The translations under genes were made by a program, and so were the position numbers. A stretch of DNA of 64,000 nucleotides from an uncultured Clostridia bacterium (GTDB lineage Bacteria > Bacillota > Clostridia > Christensenellales > Borkfalkiaceae), in NCBI GenBank assembly GCA_947631195.1, contig CANRKK010000001.1, positions 1-64,000 on the forward strand, given 5' to 3'. Of this stretch, positions 1 through 7,188 are shown piece by piece. Under the pieces are notes generated by a model. It searched no databases. It had not been told where the DNA came from and saw only the letters and a program-made list of their open reading frames with translations. The number at the start of each line of letters is the position of its first letter. The first letter of the stretch is position 1.

Positions 1-25
1 AATATGGACAAGGTTTGATGAAACG

Positions 26-249
26 TGTCATTCCGAGTCGCGGAGCGCGAGGTAATCCCCTCGTGGATTGGTCGAGGCAGGTTAAGGCGGTGCAGAGTAA
101 TGTGCGAGACATTAAGGCAATGCCGTTTCATCCTGCCAAGAGCCGCCACAGGGGGAAAGAAATGGTTTCATCCAACCAAGAGCCACCACAGGGGGATTCT
201 CTCACTCAATCGCCCGCCTGCGGCGGGTCTCATATCGTTCGAAATGACA
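26..249. repeat. Non-coding intergenic repeat element with imperfect terminal inverted repeats
   Basis: The stretch begins with tgtcattccg (26-35) and ends with cgaaatgaca (240-249). These are inverted relative to each other with one mismatch, so it resembles a ~224-bp miniature element with short terminal inverted repeats. It contains a perfect hairpin, cccgcc-tgc-ggcggg (213-227), and an internal tandem duplication. The short ORFs over it (15-257, 25-360) have compositions typical of translated intergenic repeats and no recognisable domain. The first bases of the window (tggacaagg) resemble the sequence just after the right end (tgacaagg), so a second copy may lie to the left; that is inference. 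Confidence 0.5.
125..195. repeat. Tandem 31-bp direct repeat, two copies, 40-bp period
   Basis: Copy 1 (125-155) and copy 2 (165-195) both begin gtttcatcc and end with ccacaggggg. They match at 28 of 31 positions. They lie inside the repeat element above and look like an internal duplication rather than coding sequence. Confidence 0.7.
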
Positions 250-427
250 AGGCTTAATTGGCTCGGGTTATTATGGTCGGCGAAAGGGGAAGGGGACGAC
301 ATTGTGACGAAAATGTTAAAATTCTGTGAAAACGGTGTTTGGGACAACAAAAATATGTGAATACCGTTCACCAAATGTTTGAAACTCACACAAAAGGAAT
401 TTGTCGACAAAAATGCGATTTGTATGG

Positions 428-455
428 TTGACATATTAAAAAATATATTTATACT
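428..455 (+). promoter_or_regulatory. Sigma-A-type promoter for the first SipW-cognate protein gene
   Basis: TTGACA (428-433) is followed after 16 bp by TATACT (450-455). Transcription should start near 462, giving a ~100-nt leader that contains the two palindromes at 475-516. Bases 250-427 show no gene that I recognise. Confidence 0.7.
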
Positions 456-474
456 TAAAACAAGAGTTGGTTTT

Positions 475-516
475 ACGGCCTGCAGGCCGTTGCGTGCTGC
501 GTTGCAGCACGCAACG
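475..516 (+). promoter_or_regulatory. Two adjacent palindromes in the 5' leader
   Basis: Bases 475-490 form a perfect 16-bp palindrome (acggcctgcaggccgt). It is followed by a 13-bp perfect inverted repeat with a GTT loop (arms 488-500 and 504-516). Neither is followed by a T-run, so this is unlikely to be a simple terminator. It could be a leader RNA structure, an operator, or a small palindromic repeat insertion. It lies between the promoter and the ribosome binding site (aggag, 548-552). Confidence 0.6.
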
Positions 517-561
517 TATGGCTGTACCACCCATAAAAATGTCTATCAGGAGAATTATTTT

Positions 562-1356
562 ATGAGATCAAAAACAAGGTTGATAGCAGCCATAGCCTCC
601 CTGCTTGTCTGCTTGGCAATGGTTGGCACTGGTTTCGCCAGCTGGGTTATTTTACAAGATAAAACCGTAGATGCTAGTGGCAATGTAAAGGCTGAGGCGG
701 TTAGTGAGGACGGATTGTCGTTTAGTTTGACGTCCCCTTCTAGTGTAGATATACTTTTTACAGGGCCCAAAGAGCAAACTACAGGTGGTGCATGGTTATA
801 TTCTGATGGCGCAACCGGATCTGAAAATTTGGAAGTAACGTTTGAGTTCACTATATCAGGTGCAGTTGGTAGTATTGATATTGGATATGATGAGTCTTCC
901 TTACAATCGGCTATAGATTCTCATTACATTCAGAAAGCTACATGGTCTATAGTTAGTGTTACAAATAGTTCTTTAAATACTGACGTTTTGAGTGAGTCAC
1001 AAGCAGAAATTTCTGGAAGCAGTGTGAAGTTCGGAACGAACGGATATAAGTTTACGGACGGTAAAATTTCAATAAAACTGTCATATAAGTGGGGAGAAAT
1101 GTTTACTACCAGTTCTGGTGTGACATCTAATCCTTATGTTTTCTTTAATGCTAAGAATAAAAATACAAAAGTTCAAGATGATGAAAACTATAGTAGTGGT
1201 TTGAATTTATCTACATATTATTCTTCATATTCAAGTGACAATTGGGATGCAGCGGCTCGAAAAATTCTTAGCGATCTATACACTAAGGTTGGTACAACTG
1301 GTAACTTGAGTATAAATATTACCTTTACTGCCCATCAGGCAAAAGCAACAGCCTAA
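562..1356 (+). CDS. Secreted protein with SipW-type signal peptide (TasA/camelysin-like class), function unknown
   Basis: I place the start at ATG 562, preceded by aggag with 9-bp spacing; the longer ORF from 379 runs through the promoter and palindromes. The 264-residue product begins with a basic N-terminus, a hydrophobic core and a GTGFASW segment, which is the pattern of SipW-processed signals. The mature part is rich in Ser, Thr and Asn, has no cysteines, and looks beta-rich, like TasA/CalY matrix proteins. I do not recognise a specific family for it. The mature region is clearly more AT-rich than the signal-peptide region and the next gene. The gene has its own promoter and terminator but sits directly upstream of a SipW-like peptidase operon, so it is a likely substrate of that peptidase. 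Confidence 0.75.
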   Translation: MRSKTRLIAAIASLLVCLAMVGTGFASWVILQDKTVDASGNVKAEAVSEDGLSFSLTSPSSVDILFTGPKEQTTGGAWLYSDGATGSENLEVTFEFTISGAVGSIDIGYDESSLQSAIDSHYIQKATWSIVSVTNSSLNTDVLSESQAEISGSSVKFGTNGYKFTDGKISIKLSYKWGEMFTTSSGVTSNPYVFFNAKNKNTKVQDDENYSSGLNLSTYYSSYSSDNWDAAARKILSDLYTKVGTTGNLSINITFTAHQAKATA

Positions 1357-1396
1357 CAATTTTCAAGCAAATTAATAATCGGATATAAACCAAAAG

Positions 1397-1440
1397 CTAA
1401 AGGGGAGTAGCTTAAATAAACTATTCCCCTTTTAGTTTTA
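1397..1440 (+). terminator. Rho-independent terminator of the first secreted-protein gene
   Basis: The arms ctaaaggggagtag (1397-1410) and ctattccccttttag (1421-1435) pair with one bulge and one G-T pair, and a T-rich stretch follows. It separates the 562-1356 gene from the operon starting at 1526. Confidence 0.7.
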
Positions 1441-1475
1441 TGGGGGCACTATGGGCATATTTTGCCTTTTTAAAA

Positions 1476-1517
1476 TACGCGCGTGCGTGCGCATATAATG
1501 CGCGCAAAATAAGGAAA
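1476..1517 (+). promoter_or_regulatory. Promoter and RBS region of the surface-protein operon, with an alternating purine-pyrimidine tract
   Basis: A perfect TATAAT -10 box lies at 1494-1499, with no good -35 at 17 bp. Bases 1476-1497 are strictly alternating pyrimidine/purine (22 nt, mostly CG/TG/CA steps) and run into the -10. The RBS aaggaaa (1511-1517) supports the GTG start at 1526. Confidence 0.5.
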
Positions 1518-1525
1518 CTGATACT

Positions 1526-2251
1526 GTGGCTAAACTTACAAAAAAGCAATATTCCCGCAAGCGGCTGATGGCCGCGGCGCTTATATTCGTGGCGGTGGCG
1601 CTGATTGTGACGGGCGTTGCAATCTGGCTGCTGTTTAACGCCCTCAACGGCACGTTCGGGGGCAATATCGCCGTAGGCGCCGTGGTAGACAGCCCGCTGG
1701 AATTTTCAAGAATAGTTATCGACGGCATAGAGGTGGACCTGAGGTCGCCCGACCACTCGGTTGACTCGGGGTTCAGGTTTGACTCGGCTTCGGGCGATTT
1801 GGACGGCAGGCTTATGTGGAACGGGGAAGACGCCGAAAAGATGTCGGTCCACGTGGACGTGGTTATTGACCACGCAATGTACCTGCAGCAGTTCGAATAC
1901 GAGTTGGAGCTGCCGGAGGGCGTTATCGAGGCCGCGCGCAAGGGCTATCTGGTTATCGACGAGTACTACGACTGGGAAAAGGCCGAGCCCAAGCGCATAG
2001 AGATCCCCGTGGACAGCGGAACGTACTACAAGGAGCAGGACTCCTGGAGGTTGCAGTTTGACCTCTACCTGTACTGGGGGGAGGCGTTCGGCGGGGTAAA
2101 TCCCAGCATCTGGTATGACGACGGCGGGGCGGACGTGCCCTATGACGATATGGTGGACGTGTTAAACGACTTTCACGACATAATCATGGGCGGGTCCAAA
2201 TTCAGCACCCCGACCTTTACGCTCACTCTGATAGCCAGCCCGAAGGTGTGA
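1526..2251 (+). CDS. Membrane-anchored or secreted protein with SipW-like N-terminal signal, function unknown
   Basis: The start is GTG 1526, 8 bp after aaggaaa. The product has 241 residues. A basic N-terminus (residues 1-13) is followed by one hydrophobic segment (about 14-37) ending in TGVAIW, which resembles the G-x-A-x-W signature of SipW-cognate signals. The rest is a soluble extracellular domain that is acidic and aromatic (many D, E, Y and W) and has no cysteines. I cannot assign a family. The gene ends one base before the signal peptidase gene, so the two are co-translated, and it may be that enzyme's dedicated substrate. Codon use is GC-rich, unlike the preceding gene. Confidence 0.7.
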   Translation: MAKLTKKQYSRKRLMAAALIFVAVALIVTGVAIWLLFNALNGTFGGNIAVGAVVDSPLEFSRIVIDGIEVDLRSPDHSVDSGFRFDSASGDLDGRLMWNGEDAEKMSVHVDVVIDHAMYLQQFEYELELPEGVIEAARKGYLVIDEYYDWEKAEPKRIEIPVDSGTYYKEQDSWRLQFDLYLYWGEAFGGVNPSIWYDDGGADVPYDDMVDVLNDFHDIIMGGSKFSTPTFTLTLIASPKV

Positions 2252-2252
2252 T

Positions 2253-3272
2253 ATGGAACAACAGGAACTGATTGCAATTATAGTTACGTTTGTAGGCTTG
2301 CTCTGTTTCGGGGCGGTGTTCACCCTTTTGTATTTCGCATACAAAAGGTCCACCACGACGCAGATTGAAACGGGCAAGCGGGACATAGATTTGATAGACG
2401 CGGCCATTAAGGAAAAGGACCCCAAGGTACAGCGCAGGCGAAAGATTTCGGGCATTGTTCGCACTGTGCTATTCGTGCTGTTTTTGGCAATTATAATTCC
2501 CGTTCTGATAATGTCGGTTATAGGCAAGTTTACCGTAAAGCCGATATTCGACAAGGGGATTATAGTGGTTGCCAGCGGCTCCATGAGCGAGCGGAACCCC
2601 GCAAACGGCTATCTGGACGAAAACAACTTAAACGACCAGTTCAACACCTATGACCTTATCGTGATAAAAAAGGTGAACAGCGCGGACGAACTTAAAAAGT
2701 ACGACGTTATCGCCTACCGCAACAACAAGGGCACCACGATTATCCACCGCATAGTGGACGTTATTGAAACGCAGTCGGGCGGCGTGCGGTTTGAAACGCG
2801 TGGCGACAGCAACAACTCCAGCGACAGTTACCGCCCCGACATTTCGGACGTTATCGGCGTGTACACGGGCGGACGGGTTAAAACGGTGGGCATCTTCGTG
2901 ATGTTTTTGCAGTCGGTGCCCGGCATACTTACCGTGGCTTCGCTTATATACTGCCTGATAATGGTGGACAACGTGTCGCGGAAGATAGAAAAGGTTGAAC
3001 AGGCGCGGATAGACAAACTTATGGGCGCGATAGAGGACCTGTCCGACGTAAAGGATCTTAAAGCCGAATATCTGGAAATTATACACTATAAAGGGTTTGA
3101 ATATCATTTCAACGAGAAGGGCTTTATAAAAAAATCCGAGGTTCCGGTGGGGGAGCAGACGCCGGAACCGAACGAGATGCTCAAAACGATTGACGACGGC
3201 GCCACAAAGGTGACCAAGTCGATTATAATAGAAACCAAACAAATTGAAACGAGGAAAAAACATGAAAAGTAA
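2253..3272 (+). CDS. sipW: SipW-type (ER/archaeal-type) signal peptidase I
   Basis: This is a membrane serine protease that cleaves signal peptides from exported proteins, and 339 residues is long for the family. It has an N-terminal TM segment (about 7-29), a second TM (about 68-91), then the catalytic motif SGSM with Ser110. The motif IIHRIV carries His165 where bacterial leader peptidases have Lys, which marks the SipW/ER class with a Ser-His dyad. A downstream GDSNNSSD segment and a further TM near residue 225 also fit SipW. The C-terminal ~100 residues form a charged cytoplasmic tail not typical of B. subtilis SipW. In Bacillus, SipW matures TasA and TapA. Here four neighbouring genes have similar signals, so this enzyme probably processes them. 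Its 3' end overlaps the next gene by 11 bp. Confidence 0.88.
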   Translation: MEQQELIAIIVTFVGLLCFGAVFTLLYFAYKRSTTTQIETGKRDIDLIDAAIKEKDPKVQRRRKISGIVRTVLFVLFLAIIIPVLIMSVIGKFTVKPIFDKGIIVVASGSMSERNPANGYLDENNLNDQFNTYDLIVIKKVNSADELKKYDVIAYRNNKGTTIIHRIVDVIETQSGGVRFETRGDSNNSSDSYRPDISDVIGVYTGGRVKTVGIFVMFLQSVPGILTVASLIYCLIMVDNVSRKIEKVEQARIDKLMGAIEDLSDVKDLKAEYLEIIHYKGFEYHFNEKGFIKKSEVPVGEQTPEPNEMLKTIDDGATKVTKSIIIETKQIETRKKHEK

Positions 3273-5085
3273 CAGACAGTATTTTACCCGCAGAAACCTT
3301 ATATTGTTTGCGCTCGTCGCGCTGTTTTCGGTTATGCTGGTGTTTGTTGCGCTTTGCCTTGACGGCAGCGATTCGGCCATACTCAGCAAAAAGAATCCCG
3401 TTGCCCTGATAGGCGCGGCGCTGAAATTCAAACAGATAACTTCGGGCATATACGGATTGGTGTGCGTTGCGCTGGTTGCCATATATCTGGTGCTCGGCAC
3501 CGTGGCAATCGTCTTTGAAAAGAGAATTGCCTATCTCAACGGAGTAAAAACTTCTTCGCTCAAAATGTGGCTTATCTACATAGCCACGGTTGTTGTATGT
3601 CTGGCGCTTTCGCTGGGGCTGGGCCTGCTTATCCAGCCGCAGATCACGCAGGAAAATATACTCAACCACCTTATCTTTTTGGGCGAAAGCCTTTCGGTTG
3701 CTTTGATTTTATATGCGGCGATAGGGCTGCTTATCACCGCCGTAGTTATGCTGGTGGTTAACTTCAAAAAGGTAAATAAGCCCTTTGAATTTTTCTCCGA
3801 CCCCTCGCTGGACGATATTTTAGACGAGGTTGAGGAGGAAAAGCCCGTTTCGGAGAACTTCGACGAGCCGCAGGAGACTGCCGCGGCGGACGGCACGGTT
3901 GCTTCGGGCGCGGGCGGCGCAGGCGGAGCTTCGGGCGCGGGCGGCGGAGTCGGCGGCGTTGGTTATGCCGTGACCGAGCCTGAAGAGCGCGAAAAGGTGT
4001 TCCCCGCCCTGTGCGGCGTGGACGCGCGTTACGAGGGCTTCGAGGCCGACAATCTGCACAGCGATACGGTAAACCTTCAGCAGCTGTGCGAGGGCTTCCG
4101 CAACTATCTTGCCAAGGCGGAACACTTATATTTCGATATCGACACCATAAGGTTGTTTATAAGCGGTTTAAACGCTTCCCACTTCATTCTGCTCGAGGGC
4201 TTGAGCGGCACGGGTAAAAGCTCGTTGCCCCGTTACTTTGCCAAGTACGTAAGCGGCAAGGCCACGTTCGTGCCCGTGCAGGCGACGTGGCGCGACCGTA
4301 CAAACCTCATCGGTTATTTCAACGACTTCAGCAAGACGTACAACGAAACGGACTTTTTGACCGCGCTGTACGAGGCGAATTTTGACGTGGACCGCATAAA
4401 CGTGTTCGTGCTCGACGAGTTGAACATAAGCCGCGTAGAGTACTACTTTGCCGACTTCTTGTCCGTGCTGGAGTATCCCGCTTCCGAGTGGAAGTTGAGG
4501 CTTATGCAGTTGCCCGTTAACTTCTTGCCGCCCGTCAAGCTGGACGAGGGCATCGTGCAGATTCCCGAAAACGCGTATTTCGTGGGCACGGCGAACAAGG
4601 ACGACAGTACTTTCACCATCGCCGACAAGGTTTACGACCGTGCAATTTCCATAGGCTTTGACAACCGCAACGCCGCCTTTGAAGTGGAGGGCGAAGCGGG
4701 CCCGATAGTTTTGGGCGCGTCCGCGCTGCACCACCTGTTTGCCGAGGCGCTGCAGGTTGACGAATACCGCTTTACCGCAGAGGACGCCGAAAAGTTCACC
4801 GCCGTAACGGGCTATATCTACGATACGTTTGATATTGCTTTCGGTAACCGTGTTCTCAACCAGATAGAAACGCTCGTTCCCACCTATATCGCCTGCGGCG
4901 GTACCAAGGAGGAGGCGCTCGACTTTATTTTGGCAAGCAAAGTGCTTGTGAAGTTGGAGGGCCGCTTTGAGGACTACATCAAAGAGGGATTAAAGAAAGT
5001 TTTGGCTATGCTTTCCTCGCAATACGGCGCGGGAACGTTTAAGCGCAGCGAAAAGGCGATAAATAACCTGCTTAAAAAACTTTGA
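3262..5085 (+). CDS. Membrane-embedded McrB-like AAA+ ATPase
   Basis: ATG 3262 is chosen because gagga precedes it; the ORF-track start at 3244 is a TTG without an RBS. The 607-residue product has about four TM helices in the first 180 residues, then a charged stretch and a Gly/Ala-rich linker (about 215-235). A dynein-related/McrB-type AAA+ module follows. Walker A is GLSGTGKSS (Lys319), Walker B is VFVLDEL (Asp385, Glu386), and the sensor region reads VGTANKDDSTF. The McrB GTP-specificity motif (NTADRS) is replaced by TANKDDS, so nucleotide preference may differ. The next gene encodes a DUF2357/McrC-like protein, the classic partner of McrB. Membrane anchoring and the secretion context argue against ordinary restriction. 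Remodelling or driving a membrane or extracellular process is inference. Confidence 0.8.
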   Translation: MKSNRQYFTRRNLILFALVALFSVMLVFVALCLDGSDSAILSKKNPVALIGAALKFKQITSGIYGLVCVALVAIYLVLGTVAIVFEKRIAYLNGVKTSSLKMWLIYIATVVVCLALSLGLGLLIQPQITQENILNHLIFLGESLSVALILYAAIGLLITAVVMLVVNFKKVNKPFEFFSDPSLDDILDEVEEEKPVSENFDEPQETAAADGTVASGAGGAGGASGAGGGVGGVGYAVTEPEEREKVFPALCGVDARYEGFEADNLHSDTVNLQQLCEGFRNYLAKAEHLYFDIDTIRLFISGLNASHFILLEGLSGTGKSSLPRYFAKYVSGKATFVPVQATWRDRTNLIGYFNDFSKTYNETDFLTALYEANFDVDRINVFVLDELNISRVEYYFADFLSVLEYPASEWKLRLMQLPVNFLPPVKLDEGIVQIPENAYFVGTANKDDSTFTIADKVYDRAISIGFDNRNAAFEVEGEAGPIVLGASALHHLFAEALQVDEYRFTAEDAEKFTAVTGYIYDTFDIAFGNRVLNQIETLVPTYIACGGTKEEALDFILASKVLVKLEGRFEDYIKEGLKKVLAMLSSQYGAGTFKRSEKAINNLLKKL

Positions 5086-5101
5086 TTTATAATTCAGACA
5101 G

Positions 5102-6400
5102 ATGATACATTGTGCCGAAAAATTACTTAAAGCTACCAATATTGCGTTAGGGGACTACGCGTCCGCCCACAGGGCCAACGCGTCCTTTTGGCGTGATATT
5201 GAAAAACTTAAGCGGCTAAGCCTGCAGAAGCTCAGTTTGCAGAGCGACGCCGAGTTCTTCGACAAAATAAACACTGTTTTGAGCGTTATCACCACGATAA
5301 TCATACATCCCCACATATTGAACGCCCGCCAAACGGTTATCGTCCGCGCCGAGCAGGCGCACGGGCTTACCCCGGAGATGTTTATGGACACCGTCCGCGA
5401 CCAAAAATTGTGGAAAGACAAGCGCGGCCAAATGACGCCCGAAGAGGTGTATTATTTTGAGAACATAGACGAGTTGAAGAATTATGAAAACCGTTTTATC
5501 GTGCACTTGCTCGATAAAATAAACGATCAACTCAACGAATACGGCAAATTTTACGACTATATGCTGGGCAGGCTCAATCAGGGCGGCGTGCTAACGAAGG
5601 ACAATTCCCAGCTTGAAAAGCTGATGAGACGTTTGGACTCGCTCGCAAAAAAGGTTCGCCGCATCAAGGGCACGTATTTTTATAAGGAAGTGTCCAAAGC
5701 CAACACGTCGTTTACCCATATCGAAGCCACAAACGTTTTAAAGCACAACCGCGCATACAATTTTTGTTACCGCTTTTACACCGCGTACATCACGTACAGC
5801 GACGAGCAGGCGGTGGCGTCCGACCTTGCAAATTACTATTTCACCCGCCTGCTTTTGGCGTTGCTTTCCTGCGGCTTCGAGCTGCAGCCCTCTCCCGGGG
5901 AAAAGCATTACGGCGTGATCCGCCCCATGCGCTTCGAATCGCAGGATTTTGCGCTCGGTTTGGAGCCTGCGGGGGAATACGACGGGTTTTGGGTTAACGT
6001 GACCAATAAAAAGCTCGGCGGGGAGCTCGGCTGGCGCAATTTGCTGGTTTTTGACGGCTCGGTGGACTTTGAAACGGTGCAGCGCAATCTTTTAAGCTAT
6101 CCCGCAGGCGCGCATACGGCCGTCGACGCGATAAACGTTTGGGATTCGGCGTACGTTGACGGCGGTGTGAGGCCGCTTGACGCGGGCAGGCTCACCGAAG
6201 TGGCCATTCTCAAAAGGTATATCAAGGACAAAACCAAAACGGTTAAGGGCAGCCCGGGGATATATTCAAAGCATTGCCCCGTGTGCGGCGGCAAGGATAT
6301 AGGGCTTTTGGGCGACAACGAATTCAGCTGCAACAGGTGCGGCTCGGTGTATTCCTTCCAGGAAGATAATATTTGGTTTAAAAAACTTAGAAAAATATGA
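5102..6400 (+). CDS. DUF2357 / McrC-like protein with C-terminal zinc ribbon
   Basis: The 432-residue product is predicted cytoplasmic. Around residues 118-142 it has YYFENIDELKNYENRF, which resembles the ENRF-type signature of the DUF2357 domain in McrC-like partners of McrB ATPases. The middle part is helical and rich in Lys/Arg. I do not see a convincing D...ExK nuclease core in the C-terminal half, unlike typical McrC. The end carries two CxxC knuckles (CPVCGG and CNRCGS), which form a zinc ribbon that could bind nucleic acid or protein. It lies 16 bp after the AAA+ gene with a weak RBS and overlaps the ABC ATPase gene by ATGA. A non-nucleolytic adaptor of the membrane AAA+ protein is my inference. 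Confidence 0.65.
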   Translation: MIHCAEKLLKATNIALGDYASAHRANASFWRDIEKLKRLSLQKLSLQSDAEFFDKINTVLSVITTIIIHPHILNARQTVIVRAEQAHGLTPEMFMDTVRDQKLWKDKRGQMTPEEVYYFENIDELKNYENRFIVHLLDKINDQLNEYGKFYDYMLGRLNQGGVLTKDNSQLEKLMRRLDSLAKKVRRIKGTYFYKEVSKANTSFTHIEATNVLKHNRAYNFCYRFYTAYITYSDEQAVASDLANYYFTRLLLALLSCGFELQPSPGEKHYGVIRPMRFESQDFALGLEPAGEYDGFWVNVTNKKLGGELGWRNLLVFDGSVDFETVQRNLLSYPAGAHTAVDAINVWDSAYVDGGVRPLDAGRLTEVAILKRYIKDKTKTVKGSPGIYSKHCPVCGGKDIGLLGDNEFSCNRCGSVYSFQEDNIWFKKLRKI

Positions 6401-7188
6401 GTACTCAAACTTCTAAAACAGCAGATCCGCAGGTTTCTGCGCCTGAAAAAGCGTCCGGCGAGCGCGAAGTTATGATATCCATAAAAAATCTCTGCAAGTC
6501 ATACGGCAAAAAAGAGGTTTTAAAGGGTATCAACCTCGACGTGTACGGCGGCGAACTCTTTGGGTTTATCGGCCGCAACGGTATAGGTAAATCCACGACT
6601 ATCGACTGCATGATAGGCGTAAAGCGGTTTGACAATGGCACGATCTCCATCGGCGGCTACGACATAGTGAAGGAAAGCGTGGAGTGCAAGCGCATTTTCG
6701 GCTACGTTGCCAGCGAGCCCACCTGTTATGATATCATGACGGGTTACGACTATCTTGAATTTGTGTCGAGCGTCTACGGAGTGGGGCAAAAGGAGTTCCG
6801 CACCAACTGCGAATATCTGATGGGCAGGCTGTCCTTCAAGGAAAGCGACTTGCACTTGCCTATATCGGGCTATTCCCACGGCATGAAGCAAAAGCTCTGC
6901 CTTATCGGCAGCTTGCTGCACAGTCCCGACGTCTGGATTTTGGACGAACCCACCGTCGGCCTTGACATAATGGCCGTGGAAGAGCTGAAAAAGATGATGC
7001 GCGAGTACGCCAACCATGGCAAAACGGTTTTTGTAACCTCGCATAACATAGAGCTTGTATCCAAGCTGTGCGACAGGGTTGCAATTGTGAATAAAGGCGT
7101 AGTCTCCGCCGTATATGACCTCAACCAATCGCCGAACTTGCGTCTGCGTTTGGCAAGGTTGTTTATAGAGACTTACGGAAACGAATAA
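6397..7188 (+). CDS. ABC transporter ATP-binding protein
   Basis: The 263-residue nucleotide-binding protein has Walker A GRNGIGKST (about 59-67; Ile replaces the usual Ala), a Q-loop region, the signature SGYSHGMKQK, Walker B VWILDEPTVGLD and the H-loop TSHN. This is the ABC-2-type 'drug/lantibiotic/Na+' class of exporters. The first ~25 residues are an extra polar extension before the ABC fold. Its start overlaps the stop of the DUF2357 gene (ATGA) and its stop overlaps the permease start (TAATG). It therefore energises that permease, and it is translationally tied to the McrBC-like pair. Confidence 0.92.
   Translation: MSTQTSKTADPQVSAPEKASGEREVMISIKNLCKSYGKKEVLKGINLDVYGGELFGFIGRNGIGKSTTIDCMIGVKRFDNGTISIGGYDIVKESVECKRIFGYVASEPTCYDIMTGYDYLEFVSSVYGVGQKEFRTNCEYLMGRLSFKESDLHLPISGYSHGMKQKLCLIGSLLHSPDVWILDEPTVGLDIMAVEELKKMMREYANHGKTVFVTSHNIELVSKLCDRVAIVNKGVVSAVYDLNQSPNLRLRLARLFIETYGNE

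Noticed and set aside
125-195. CRISPR-like repeats
   Set aside because: Only two imperfect copies separated by 9 bases; not an array.
25-360. ORFs in the first 360 bases (111 aa plus strand, 80 aa, 120 aa minus strand)
   Set aside because: They lie over repeat DNA, have no RBS or domain, and read like translated intergenic repeats.
379-561. N-terminal extension of the ORF at 379
   Set aside because: It translates through the promoter and palindromes; ATG 562 has a proper RBS and begins a classic signal peptide.
2628-3500. 290-aa minus-strand ORF
   Set aside because: Antisense shadow of sipW and the AAA+ gene with no RBS or recognisable motif.
3900-3965. Gly/Ala-rich run in the AAA+ gene as a possible frameshift or simple repeat insertion
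   Set aside because: The frame is preserved and it sits between the TM region and the AAA+ module, so a flexible linker explains it.
3262-6400. Ordinary McrBC restriction system
   Set aside because: The ATPase has four TM helices, the GTP motif differs, the partner lacks a visible nuclease core, and the genes are coupled to export genes rather than to defence genes.
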